Source: Anas platyrhynchos (taxonomy: Eukaryota; Chordata; Aves; Anseriformes; Anatidae). Taken from it: DNA of 64,000 nucleotides. The stretch lies in contig NC_092592.1 of assembly GCF_047663525.1 (NCBI RefSeq), positions 25,043,001-25,107,000 of the forward strand, written 5' to 3'. The position numbers and the translations under genes were made by a program. Below are positions 15,301 to 27,480 of the stretch, one piece after another (position 1 is the first letter of the stretch; each line of letters begins with the position of its first letter). Below the pieces are notes generated by a model. It was given only the letters and a program-made list of their open reading frames with translations. It was not told the origin of the DNA and did not search any database.

Positions 15301-17016
15301 AAAAAAAAGAACTCCAAGAAACAGTGGAGGAGCTTCATCCTTCCACAACTATAACTAAGACCTTAATATAATAACCCTCTGAAGAGCATTCTGAGGCCAC
15401 ACTTAGGGAACACTTAAAAGATCCAACACAACCAGACTGCTTCAAACTGCCTCCTACATACCATAAACAATATACATGTATTAAAGGCAACTTCCTTAAA
15501 TCTTTGCTGGAAAGCCATTTATGTCATAGTTACAGGCATTTCCCCCAGTGTTTTCATCTCTGCTCTTTCAATCTTTGATAGTGCGGGAAGGAAATCAGAC
15601 AACTTGTGGATATTGCTGCTACCCTTCAGTTCTACTGATAATAGTTGTGGAAACATACACATAAGAACAACTTCCTGAATGAAACAATATTTAGCACGTA
15701 TAGAAGCTTTTGTTCTTGTTGCTTAGAGGATACATAGTTTTACACAATTATAGTGATTTTTACATGACCACAAGGAGCACCGCTAGGATGCATGAATATT
15801 CTTTGAAAAAATAAAAGAAAATCAGCCAAATAAAGTGTTGTTGTTTTTTTTTTTTTGTTGTTGTTCTCTCTCTCCCCCTACCCCCCAACAGAAAGGACAA
15901 ACAGATACACGCTACCTCCATTTTTCTTAAGCCAGTTGTATCATAACAGGAAGTGTTACTCATTCTAAATTTGATGTTGAATTATTTTTCAAAAACTCAG
16001 ACAAGTAGTGGACAGAACATTTCCCCCTTTTTTATTTCATAATTTTGAGTAGATTTTTCAGGAGAAGAAACTAATGCATCCGCCAGCTGAAACACGTTCA
16101 GTTGCAGGAGTGAAAATACAGGGCTTCAATTTTCCTACCCCAAGAATTATAGAAAATCTGCATGATTTGGTTTGACTCGAGCATTAAAAGAAGAGAAATT
16201 TCAGAGTCATGAAAATAAGTGTGTGTTTTTTCCTCTTTGTTTGTTTTTAATTAAAGTAACTTAAGTTTCCTTAAGTGATTGGGCTTTATATTCTTGTAAG
16301 AGAACAATAACCTGAGAAATAAAAACGGGCACGTTACCAAATGTAGTAAATACCAAAAATTCACGTAAGCAAGTATCCTCCAGCAGATATCTGCTATGGT
16401 AGATAATGAAGAAAAAGAGTAAGAACAAAGCAATGATGAAAGAACAAGGCAAGTTTAAACAGTTTCTTACAACTGTATACACTTACCTATGTCTTTAACC
16501 ATAAATGTTAAAAGACAACAAGGACCTCACTATTGCTCATCTCAGGACTTCAGAATGAAGGCAAAGAAGCAAAGTGGGTGGGAGGAAGTAAATTAAGTAA
16601 GAACAGAGAGATAACAGGTGTTTCTTATTTTTGTTCATGGTAGGTGAGTAGTAGGCTTGTCATTTCCTGAGACAGAATTCAGACCATGATTTCTAAGAAA
16701 TCATGGGGTTTGTAACTTTATTAAACTTTATTTAGCTTTTCCTTTCTCTGTGTTGGAACATGAATAAATTATTAGATACTCTATTTCATCTGCATTGTAT
16801 ACTTAGCAATTTTGTTTTCTAGGGTATGTTTTTGTGACCTTGCACTTATTATTGTAAAGTGCTATCATTTTATGTCTCTGATTTTAAACCAATACAAAAT
16901 TGTTATTACTGATGTTTCATAACGGGTTTAAAGACCACAACATCTTCCCCTTCCAAGTCACTGTTTAACATAGTTATCCAACTCATCTGAACAGGATTGA
17001 GTCTGACATTGAATGG

Positions 17017-17039
17017 AAAAAAAAAAAAAAAAAAAAAAA
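17017..17039. repeat. Poly(A) tract, 23 A
   Basis: An uninterrupted run of A. No recognisable retroposon body lies directly upstream and no target-site duplication was identified, so it is listed only as a homopolymer. Confidence 0.9.
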
Positions 17040-17290
17040 GCATACTGCTTTCCCAGAATTTTGTAGGTATTAGTATCTTAAATGTAGTCATTAAATTCAT
17101 CTTACTTTATATGCTTTAGTAGAACAGCAAAGAATTTCTGCTCTGGCTGGAAAGGTTAAGGGAAGTCTTCAGCATCCTGTATCAGACATGGTAAATTTTT
17201 GTACCTGTACAAAGATGGTAATTTCCTTTGCTTTGTACACCTTACATAGCTACTCACCCTAATTCCTGGTTTGAATTAGTACCATCTAAT

Positions 17291-17313
17291 AAAAAAAAAA
17301 AAAAAAAAAAAAA
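17291..17313. repeat. Poly(A) tract, 23 A
   Basis: A second uninterrupted A run, about 270 bp from the previous one. No adjoining retroposon body is recognised. Confidence 0.9.
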
Positions 17314-20300
17314 GAAATTCAGCAGAAACTATACCTGTGGGTTTCAATCTATTCATTCGAGGTATTCAATCTAATCATTCAAGGTATTTTATACTGTATC
17401 ATAAGACTGCTAGACCTCACCATGCAACAAAACAAATGTGTTTTATTTAATTTATTTCAGCCTAAGATGGTAAGTACGCAATTGTGTCTATTTCTCAGTC
17501 CTTCCAGGTGTCTGTCTGTCAGAACACTAAGCATTTGCAAGATAACAGCATGTGGGGAGAAGCGTCTCTCAGTGTTTAAGGCAAAGTAAAAATAACTCCT
17601 CTTCATTAATCAGTTGACTTTACAGCATGAACAAATCTGAATGTGTTTTTGTTTTTTGTTTGTTTTGTTTTGTTTTTAATTGAGATCTGTAAAACAGACC
17701 AATTTTACTGTTTCTGAGTATTCCTGAGATTATAATCTTAATTATCTTAATTTAAAACTTACTGTTTGTCTCTCAAGGAATGTCTCTTCCTTTGATTTTC
17801 TGACTAGCAGACTGAGCTGTGCTATAACAGGAGTGAGACATCACTGATGTTCCACACATTTCTAGGAGCAGGCAATGATAGCTTTGTCCAACACTGGACA
17901 AAGAATTTTATTCATAGGTTTGGTGTATGTGGTTAATCAATTCTAAATACTTCTGAAGATCTCATCCTAGTCAGGGTATTTCATTTGCTGTTTTGCTCTG
18001 TTAGGGGAGTAAATAGAGACTTGTTTTTTTGTTTTGTTTTGGTTTGGTTTTGGTGCTGCTCTTGCCACATCTAAATGGTAGTTGGGAAAATAACAAACTG
18101 GACAGCCAATATGAATATGCTGGCCTGTCAGCTAATAAATATGCCACCAGCAGCAGTATACACCATGGGAGTATGTTCTGGTCCTTTCTACCTCATGAAA
18201 AATCATTCTGATGTCAACAGTACATCTGAGATTAGGGAAAAGAGAAGCCTGGAAGAGCTGGGCATGGTCTTTGCAGGGTCAGAGTGAAATTGTTCCTGGT
18301 GTATTTATACCAGAAGGATAAATGATGAGAGGAGAAGACAAGATTTTAAAGAAGAATATAGTGCTGATGCATAAAAGAGTGATAGTTAAGTGGCCATAAG
18401 CATGTCTAGGTTGGCAGTAGAAGACTCTTAAGCAGAGCAGAGATACTTCAGCCTCAGGGTTGTGTGGGAGATTGTAGGGGACAAGGAGTGGAAAAAGTAG
18501 CTGCATGACTTTAATGCAGTTCCTTTCACCCGCTCCAGTGATCTATAGAAGGAGAAACTGTGAGAAAAGAAGACTAAATTTGACGAGTCAGGAGAGTTCT
18601 TCCTGTCCTTGGTTTCTGAGTTTCTTTGGGTGCCTCCACACACATTGTTGTCCCCTTGTAATGTTGGCCAGGGCAACCCTCAGAACTGTATACGTGAACA
18701 AGAGCACCTTCAGGATGTTAGAGGACTTCAAAGCAAAATCATCACCATCTCTGCTAACTGTGTTAAAACTATGACTCCCCTCTCCAGGAAGGTCAGGAAA
18801 TGGAGAAAATAACACTTGTTCTTCAGATCACACAGGTTCCTATTTGTATTATGATTCTTCTAGTCCTTTATCTTTACATTTTGTCATTTTTCTTCAACAG
18901 TTTTGCATTACAGGATCTCTGGACTCTCTTAAATGAAAGCTCAGATTATCACACAACAGCAATAACCAAGTCTGAAAATGAAATCTAAAATAAGATTTTA
19001 AATGCAATAAACAATGCGACACGAGGAGTTGGCGACACCTTTGCTGTGCCACTCTGGGCAAGTCTGTGCCTCTTTGCTCCCTTTCCACTGAGTAGACAGA
19101 TGCCAGAGAGGCAGCTCTCTGTGTATCAACCTCACACATGAAAGCTGCTGAGAAGGTGAGATCACAGAGACCTTTGCTTTGGTGTCATCATCCTGGAAAG
19201 AAAAAAGTACTAAATCAAAGGCGTCAGGTCTTTCATGTGAATAAAGAGCTGATCCCACAAGCTTGGAGGCCTCTGCTGGCTGGCACTGCCGAGCCCTTGA
19301 GAGCTGACTTCACACCAGCTCAGCAAAGAAAAGGTGCTGTGCCAGTGGTCTCAGGGGTTGGTGCTACCTCAGCAGGTTCACATGAAGTTGTTATTCACCA
19401 GGATAGCAGAACTTCTAACTTCAACCCATTGCACAGTTACCTTGGCCTTGATAGTGGCCCAGCCACTTAAGTTGTATTATAGAACTAGTAGCACCACCGG
19501 GTAGACCTACATGTAGGGCACAGGAACAGCACAGTTACCCAGACTTGTCAAATACACACCACGCAGGTTGGCATGGGCAGAGAAGCTCTTTTTACAGCTT
19601 ATAGAAGCACAGGCGACTCCTATCCCAGCTGGAGGAGCACAGCAGGGCTGGTCCCCAGAGGATCCTTTTGCCTCTTGCCAGGCCTTGCAGGCAGGACAGC
19701 TTGCTGCCACCTCCACACTACTGCCACCGCATCCAGCAAGGGCAGAGCCTCTGTGCCCCTGGGGACAGCGCGGAGGGCGGAAGGGTGGGCCTAGGGAAGG
19801 AAAGAGTGGGTGGACTGCAAGTAGGCACAGACACGTCTGACTCTCCTCCCACCTTCTAGTGGGGCTTACTGGGGAAATTGTTTTGTTTGCCCACCATTTG
19901 CTCTTCCTGAAGCAAAAGGAAAAATTAAAGCTGAAATCGTCACCGGTTGCAGTTGAGAGTTATCGTGCTTTCAGGGCAGTGATAGCTGGATGTTGTCAGC
20001 AAGAAACAGAGACAAATGGCAACTAAAGTTATTAAAAAAGTTTGTGTCGTCAGGTTTGGGACATCTCAACAAAACATAAATTGTCTCGGCTGGCACTGTT
20101 TTTCCTTCTGTTTTATGGGAAAAAGGGATCATTTATACCTGTGAAATAAAATGCAGTTTTAAATCTAATCAGCTAGTTTTCCATGTACTTTCTCTACCAA
20201 AAACCAGTCACCAAAGGTAAATTCTCATTTTATTCATGCAGATGTTGGCTTCCACAGAGGCAACTACATAAAAAGGAAGAAGAATGGGCAGGATGAGCTG

Positions 20301-21469
20301 TGCCCTTTCCATATCAGTGGACTGACTGTCCTTGTAATTCTGGAGGGACAAATTTCAGGCTTGACCTGAAAGTCTGCAGATCATTTCATTTAAGTAACTG
20401 TAAAATGTGCAATGCTTCCTAAATATACACATATTTCGTATTTATAATGGAGTTGCTACACTGACCGTGGGGTCTCTCACATAACTAATTTGCTAATTAT
20501 CCAATATAGTTTCAATTGGTCCTCCAAGAAATCCTTCATCTGCCAGTGCAGGTTAGTGACTGAATATTGGATGTCAGAGTAGCACTTCTTCCTCGTACTG
20601 CATTTGGCTTTTCATTACTGCTTTACCAATTCTGATAAAACTAGTAAAGCTTTCTGCAAGCAGAGCCTGATGAAGTGAAAGATATCACAGGAGAAATGGA
20701 AATCCCCAGGTCTTATTTTTTTTTCCTCCTCCAGCTTTCACAGCTTTCCTCACTGTGCTGTAGCTCCTGCAGTAGGTCAGTGATACAAGTCACTTTTAAA
20801 AGAAGGGGATGAATCAGGAAGTAATGTTAAACAGTTTTGCTTCAGTTATAACAAGACTTGATGTAATTTGGACTTTCTAGAGGAGTATAACATGGCATTT
20901 GCACAGTATAGCTTGAGAATCTGCACTGTTCCAGACAAGTTTTCCTTAAGTAACTCAGAGTATACAAGTGTAACGTTCTTGTGATAAAAATGGGTCAATA
21001 CCTCTGCAAACACCCGTGCGTTTTGTAAGAGCAGTCACACAACAACAGAAGACAGGGATTCACAAACTCTGTCTGCCCAGAAGCACTGGCACTGCATGAG
21101 GCGCTCCTGCAGCAGTTGTTGCACGCATGTCACAGTGGAAGTGTGTCCAAGAAAGGAATTTGTGTTATCAAAGAGGGATTGTAAATCATCTGCAGAATAG
21201 GAAGCTCCTGGAAGAGTGGCTGTGTCACCAGAGTGATGACTCACGGTATGAGACAGAGCTGCCTTATTACACATAGAAGACTTGTCACAGCAAATGGCTG
21301 AAAATCCAAGTGGTTTCAAGTGTGAACACAGAGCACGGGCAGGAAAGGGTTGGTCCCCTGCCTCCTGCCCAGAGACTGGGGGAGAACCAGACACCATGGA
21401 GACACAGAACTCTTGGAGCAGTGGGGATTGCATTTGGAAAGCTGCTCTTAACTTTTTAAGCCTTCTTAA

Positions 21470-21512
21470 CACACATACACACACACAAAAAAAAAAATAA
21501 AAAAAAAAAAAA
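21470..21512. repeat. AC dinucleotide repeat followed by A-rich tract
   Basis: A short imperfect AC repeat runs directly into a long A-rich stretch broken by a single T. This is a compound simple repeat with no gene association. Confidence 0.85.
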
Positions 21513-22829
21513 GGAAATGTTCTTCATAGCAGAGCTAAGCAATTAAAATTGACAGAGATGCGTGCTAGCTGTATGTAGTTTAACTAGTCTTAGTGATGCA
21601 TGAGATACTTGCACTATACTTTACAACCAAGAAGCAAGACAGAAGACAGATACATTAAGTTTTATATTATGGTAACACAAAGGTATTTGGTTTGGTCTTT
21701 TTAGTGAGAAAACAGGTATGCTTTTTTTTCATTCTTCTGTTGTCTTCATTATGTATTAAAAAGAAAATATTAAATGAGACAGTTAGAACTTTATGCAGTG
21801 TTCAAAGCAAGTTTCTTGAAAATCTGTTTTGGCGTTGTTTACTTTTATAACAGGATTTAAGGGGCTGCTGGAGAAATCTGTCATGTTAAATAAAATATAG
21901 TGAACAAAACAATCACAAAGTGGCCCTACCATATTAAATTGGCTGCAGTGCCATGTACACATACTCTTCACTGCCTTAGACAGGTTCTCCTTCTGTTAAC
22001 ACAAACCCCTAAATGGCAGCTATACCAAGAAGATTAAGCTGGATCCACTTCATACCTGAGCTTTAGGTCTCCTCAGACAAAGCAGGTGGCTTTCATAGCC
22101 TCAAACACATCTACAGATGGGCCTGCAGGTAAATCAGCTTTTCCCATAGGAAAAGGCAAGTAATATGGTAGAAACCAGTAGGACTACTAATATTTTCAAT
22201 GTACATCTTCTGAGCCCACTGTGCTGGCACTGGTATAGGCATGCTGTAAGGCTGGGGTCAGGGTTCTAGGTTGCTCATTCCCACAACCCCACCTGGGTAA
22301 CAGTTCAGAGCTAGAGAGTCCTCAGGAACCAGCTTATCTGACCAGCAGAGGCCATATAATTTCATCCATTTCAGCATTTGTCAGTTTGAAAACCTTTTTT
22401 ATTTTTTCTTGCTACCTCTTTGCAAAAATAACTGCCCAAGCAAAAATAAATAAATACATACGGAGAAGGAACAGAAAATAAGGGAAGAAATGGAGGCCCA
22501 GTCATAGTTTAACTCCAGCTTCAGCTACCTTGACAGCAATAGTGCAGTGTTTAGATAACTTTTGGCCACCCAGTCAGTTTAAGTTATTTTTGTACCATCA
22601 AAACCTGGTTTATAGTCTGGAACTTATCTACTATAATAGAGCCAAATGAACTTTAAAGATCAACCTATTATAAAATGACTAAAAACAAAGGTTTTAAGGA
22701 AATGACAACTGACCCTTCTCCATAGCAGCACAGTGCTACAAGAGACAGCTGTAATGGCATAAATGGGTGGTTTATCAGCTTTCTGCCAGGGACTGACAAA
22801 ATCACGTCAAATGAGGCATTAAAGCCCTG

Positions 22830-23480
22830 GTTTTGAAAACTGTGATAAATACCAGCTAATCTACTGACATAATATATATTGAGTTAAATATTTAGTTTTG
22901 CATTAAATCTAAATCCAACATTAGAGCATTTCCTCTTGATTAAAAAGGGTAAAATGTAGATGTTATTTTATGCTCCAGTTCCCACGTCTAATTAATGCTC
23001 AGCATTCTGAGCCATTTCTGACATTACAAATGTATTAGCAAACATGCCAAGGAAAGGGGGGAGACACAAGGGAAACAAGTGCAAAATCTATATGCTTAAT
23101 TCATATTTCTCCATTTGCAGTAGCTAATATGTTATTGCAGAGACTATTTGCAGACACTTGCCCTACCAGTGAACAGCTAACTTCCCTGATTGCTTATATA
23201 AACAGTCTTCTAGATCTGGAGACAGACGTTGTAGGAGAGCACATAGCTAATTTAATTTTAGTATAATTAGGAATTAAAAGCAGGGCATTAATAGATTCAC
23301 AGTAAATGTTGGCTAGGCAATATAAGCATTATACAATAGGACTATTAAGAGATTTAATATTTGAGAGTGATCATGTAAAAAGGTTTGCGAGAAAGTTTAT
23401 TGTCTTGGGAATAAGATGTACCTAATTAGAGAAAAGATTATGGCTGAGATAAAACACTACATTGTTTTTGAATTGTATAT
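22830..23480. promoter_or_regulatory. TAAT-rich block, candidate conserved non-coding element
   Basis: This AT-rich, repeat-free block carries a high density of homeodomain-type TAAT/ATTA cores (for example near 22990, 23096, 23128, 23249 and 23290) and few long homopolymers. It has no plausible reading frame. That composition is typical of developmental enhancers around transcription-factor genes such as HHEX, about 10 kb away. The assignment is inference from composition alone, and no conservation data were available. Confidence 0.25.
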
Positions 23481-24020
23481 TCTTAATGGGCATGAGAAAA
23501 GCCTGCTTTAAAATTTATTTATATTTATAGGGTATTGTATTATCTACTTAGATCTAGAAATAGAATGAGGCAAATCCTCATGAATCTCTGAAATATATCC
23601 TTTTGTTCTGCATTATATTCTCAGCATTATGCATAAGCTGATTCTCATAAAGCAGCTATTTGAGAAATGAGTTTTATTATCAAGTACTATGACTGTTAAA
23701 CGCTTGTTGTAGTTTGAAATATACTACACCATAATTACTCATTTTGTTGAGAACATTTTAGAAAGCTTATATGAAATCTGTGGCTGTGTGTGACAGTGTG
23801 AGTTCAACTGAAAGAAATCGAACAAAACACAAAATAAGCAATCACCTGTCACCTTAATTTCAGGTGATTTATTGATTTATTGATTTGGGAAAAGGTCTCT
23901 GTAGTTTGACACTCCTAGCTAAGTCTGTCACAAAAATCATAGTATGTACATCCTGGGGGATTTGGTATATCTCACCATACCAGAGAAATAGATCTTCATA
24001 CTATAGAATAAACACAGAAG

Positions 24021-24079
24021 AAATAAATAAACACTAAGGAGAGCTGTAAAATAAATAAAACAACTAAGGAGAGCTGTAA
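24021..24079. repeat. Imperfect tandem duplication, about 30 bp unit
   Basis: A 16-bp core beginning ctaaggagag occurs at 24034-24049 and again at 24064-24079. Each copy is preceded by an A-rich aataaataaa segment, giving two tandem units of about 30 bp with small indels. Confidence 0.85.
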
Positions 24080-25548
24080 GACTGGACTTCAGAACTGACT
24101 AGTTTTTATGTTCAAGAAAATTACACCCTGACTCTTCCCCACCCACCCCCCACCATCCTGTTCTGCAAAGGATTCTCTCAAGTGGGCCCATCCGGGGAAG
24201 GTGGTTGCACACACAGGTGATACTCGGATACAACTCACTCTTTAGGTTAGTAGTTGCTTTTATTTTCTTTCCTCAGCATCTTATCTCAAAACCACAAAGA
24301 CCATAAGCAGAACCATAGTTCAGAAAAGTTCTGCAAATACCTGGCCCTGGACACTTTCCTGTGTTGGCTATTCCCAGAGCGTGTCTGTGCAAGGCTTCCC
24401 TTGCTCAAAGCCCTGCTTGTAGAGAGCTTCCAAGTGCTGATTTCCACCAGGATGGGTGTCCGGGCCTGCTTACACAGCAGGAGATCAACCTGCTGTTGAT
24501 AGCAGCTATCATCAATAAATGCATTTGTGTCTGTGTTAAAAATAGTCTGATTGTTCCTGTAAACAAATCACAACCAAATTTGCCATCATTCCAGAAAGTG
24601 CAATGGTAAAGCAAGTTGCTCTGTCTCTCTCTTCTGAGAATGGGTTTGTGCTACTTAAGCCTGAGAGCTTTTAGTGCCATTTTGGACAGATAGGTTGATC
24701 GCATAATGCTGATGTAACTGACTTGACAATACAAGCAAGTCACAGAGTAGTTCTACACATCTCTTGCTGCTCCTCTCCAATTCCAAAGTCAATGCACTGG
24801 AAGGGCATTGGAAGGCTGAGACATCCCCCTCACCACACCCTAACATGACAATAGCCAATGTAAAAATAAATTTTAAAAAAATCAACCAAAAACCAAAACA
24901 AAACAAAGAAAAAAAAACAACAGGTCCTTAATACTTTTGTAGTCTGAAAGACCTAAATCCTAAATCAACATTGTGTTACTGATAAGTGCTTCACATCTTT
25001 TTCATGCCATAGCTTTGTGTTACAGTATAAAATATCTTCTGGCACTTACTCTAACATAAAGAAATACCCCCCATTAATGGCCAAGAACTTGGTGTAGGCC
25101 TTGTGATTTACATTGCTGTCTTAACCTTAGAATGTAACTCTGGTGGTTTCATTTGCCTTGCACTTTGTATTTCAGTTGGGTACCTTAAAATCTAGGTAAC
25201 AGACATACAGGTAGCTCAGGAGCTACTGAGGTGTGGGAACTTAGAGTTGCTATATATAACTATTGTAAGATACTAATTTTATTACCTGAGATGTTTGGAG
25301 GCACGTGCTCTAAAGTTGGTTTAAGCAGTACCTTTCCTCATCAGTGCTGTGTTCTTTTGTTTCTTCTTCCTGTTTCAACAGTCATGTTTGACTCCAGAGA
25401 GATGTAAGGATGTAAGTGATACATGGATTGGCACAGAACCAAATGAGATGTCAGTGGGAATATCCATCCCCCAAAGCCTTGTCCTACTGAATTTGTTTTA
25501 AATTAAATTCTTAACTTCTAACATCTACCTCTAATCTTTTGTGGAGGG

Positions 25549-25597
<49 letters not shown>
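25549..25597. repeat. Poly(A) tract, 49 A
   Basis: The longest pure homopolymer in the window. It could be a retroposon tail, but no SINE, LINE or processed-gene body is recognised upstream of it. Confidence 0.9.
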
Positions 25598-25598
<1 letters not shown>

Positions 25599-27460
25599 AT
25601 TTCTCCTAAGTGTCTCATTCTGGAACTTGATTCATAACCTTTGGTTACATCTTTGTACTGAGAGAAAAGCATGTCTGGATCCTCTTAAGAGTTCATCAGG
25701 TTCTTGTGACTGAAGTCACATTGCTTTCAAGAATGATGAAATTCATCCCAGACTCCTCATTCTGACGGGAAGGTGGCTATCTTTCTATGAACTCATCCAA
25801 AACCAAAACAAATAAACAAACAAAACAAACCACAAAGAAGCAGAATTCTTGCCAGTTGGGTTTTGGAAAGAGTATCTCACATTCCTGTATAACCACTGAC
25901 TGATCATTTACCTTTTTTGTGACAGTCATCCTGCAAACATGAGAAGGTGTTAAATTGGAAGAATTTGCTCATGTGAAATGCATAAAATGCCACACATTAC
26001 AAGCAACACCTATGTCAGGACCGCGCATACTTTTGCACACAGAATCTGGATGATGGTACACAAAGCTCTCTATCAGCAACTTCCAAACTAGCAATGTCAG
26101 GTACAAGATGAGGTGTCTTTGTTACTCAGAAATCTCCGTATCACTGGTACCTTGTATTGCCATGTTGGCTTCTGTAACATCTTCACAACATGGGGCTTCT
26201 TCCTTCCACAGGGATGACAAATGCTGTCTCTACTTACATTTATCCTTATAACAACCTCTGTTTTCTGCCACCCAAAGAACTTTTAACATTTATAGTTGGA
26301 GCAATTTTAATACCAAGAAACTGTTTTTTCTTCCATCTTCCACTCTGTTGATAAGGTTTGGATATTTAGACAAAGCCTTAAAATATTTAGAAGTTTACAG
26401 ATCACTTAAGCAAACATAAAAACTTATTTCACATCCTTATTCATCTTTACATACCTGGTAGATGTTTGTCATTCAAGACATGAGCGAGAGCTTGTTCAGA
26501 TGCTAAAAATATCACATGTTTACACTTGTAAATCACCATTAGCAAATGATTTTCCTAATGCTTCAGACAATATAGTAGCAAAGTGCAGCTGCTTCAGCCA
26601 GAATGGTATTTTAGTGATTTTTAAGAACTTAATGAGATCAGGTAATTGACTAGTGAAGCTAAAAATTTTACCTTCAATTAAACAATCAACAGCTCCGTAC
26701 ATCAACATAATCATCTTCGTCCCTCCACCTCCCCGTTACCAAATCAATACGTGGGTAGCAGTTGTCTAAGAAACCACTTCCTCTGTGCTTCTAAACCAGC
26801 ATTCAGGACCCATTTTAAAGCATTTATTCAATTAGTATGGTGTAATTTGCAAATAATGGAAAGTATGTAGTAATGCAGATTCCATAAGCAACTAAGGAAA
26901 AATAAGGCCTTAATTCATTTGTTGTTTAACAACATTACTTATCCTACATTCGTTCTGGTGCTACCAACAAATAACTTAATACTCTACTTTTTAAAGTATC
27001 AGGATTTGTGTTTAAATTGGCAGTGCCAGCTGTATTGATTACATATAGGAAATAAGACTGCACAGGTTGTATTAATGAATCATGCAATTGATAGTTCAGG
27101 AGACAGTCATGAGGCAAAAGTATTAGATTAAAAAAAAAAATGCACATGGATACAAAATAATTTTGTCAAGAAACCACTTCCAAGGGCTATATTACAACAC
27201 AGCATTTTAATTCTGGAGTGTTGAGTTTTGAATCAAAACTGCTGCCCCCAACCACAACTGTGAGTGCAAAATATTTATTTCTTGAAGCACAGGGAACTTC
27301 TGCAATCTTGCAAAAGATTATGAAACTGAGCACACTTACACCGCTGTGTGTTACCCTCGGAGGAGTGCTGGTGTTGTGTTACCTGCAGGCATGTGTAGCA
27401 GAACTTTCTTTAGCAAAAACTTTCGTTTCCATCTGCAAGCAGCATATGTTTTCTTACAGG

Positions 27461-27480
27461 AAAAAAAAAAAAAAAAAAAA
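27461..27480. repeat. Poly(A) tract, 20 A
   Basis: An uninterrupted A run. The reading frame that crosses it is spurious. Confidence 0.85.

Larger units (their letters stand above)
1..22800. other. Gene-poor intergenic DNA on the 3' side of HHEX
   Basis: No recognisable coding exon, RNA gene or well-preserved transposon is seen here. Open frames are short, overlap on both strands and carry no family motif I know. The DNA is AT-rich with many A or T runs and small simple repeats, listed separately where notable. By vertebrate synteny EXOC6 should follow HHEX on the minus strand, so I looked for its conserved N-terminal exons and did not see them. Somewhat GC-richer stretches near 19.1-19.9 kb also give only unrecognised frames. 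The region may hold distal HHEX regulatory DNA, which is inference. Confidence 0.6.

Noticed and set aside
25549-25597. A49 tract as the tail of a processed pseudogene
   Set aside because: The sequence upstream has no recognisable gene or SINE body and no obvious target-site duplication.
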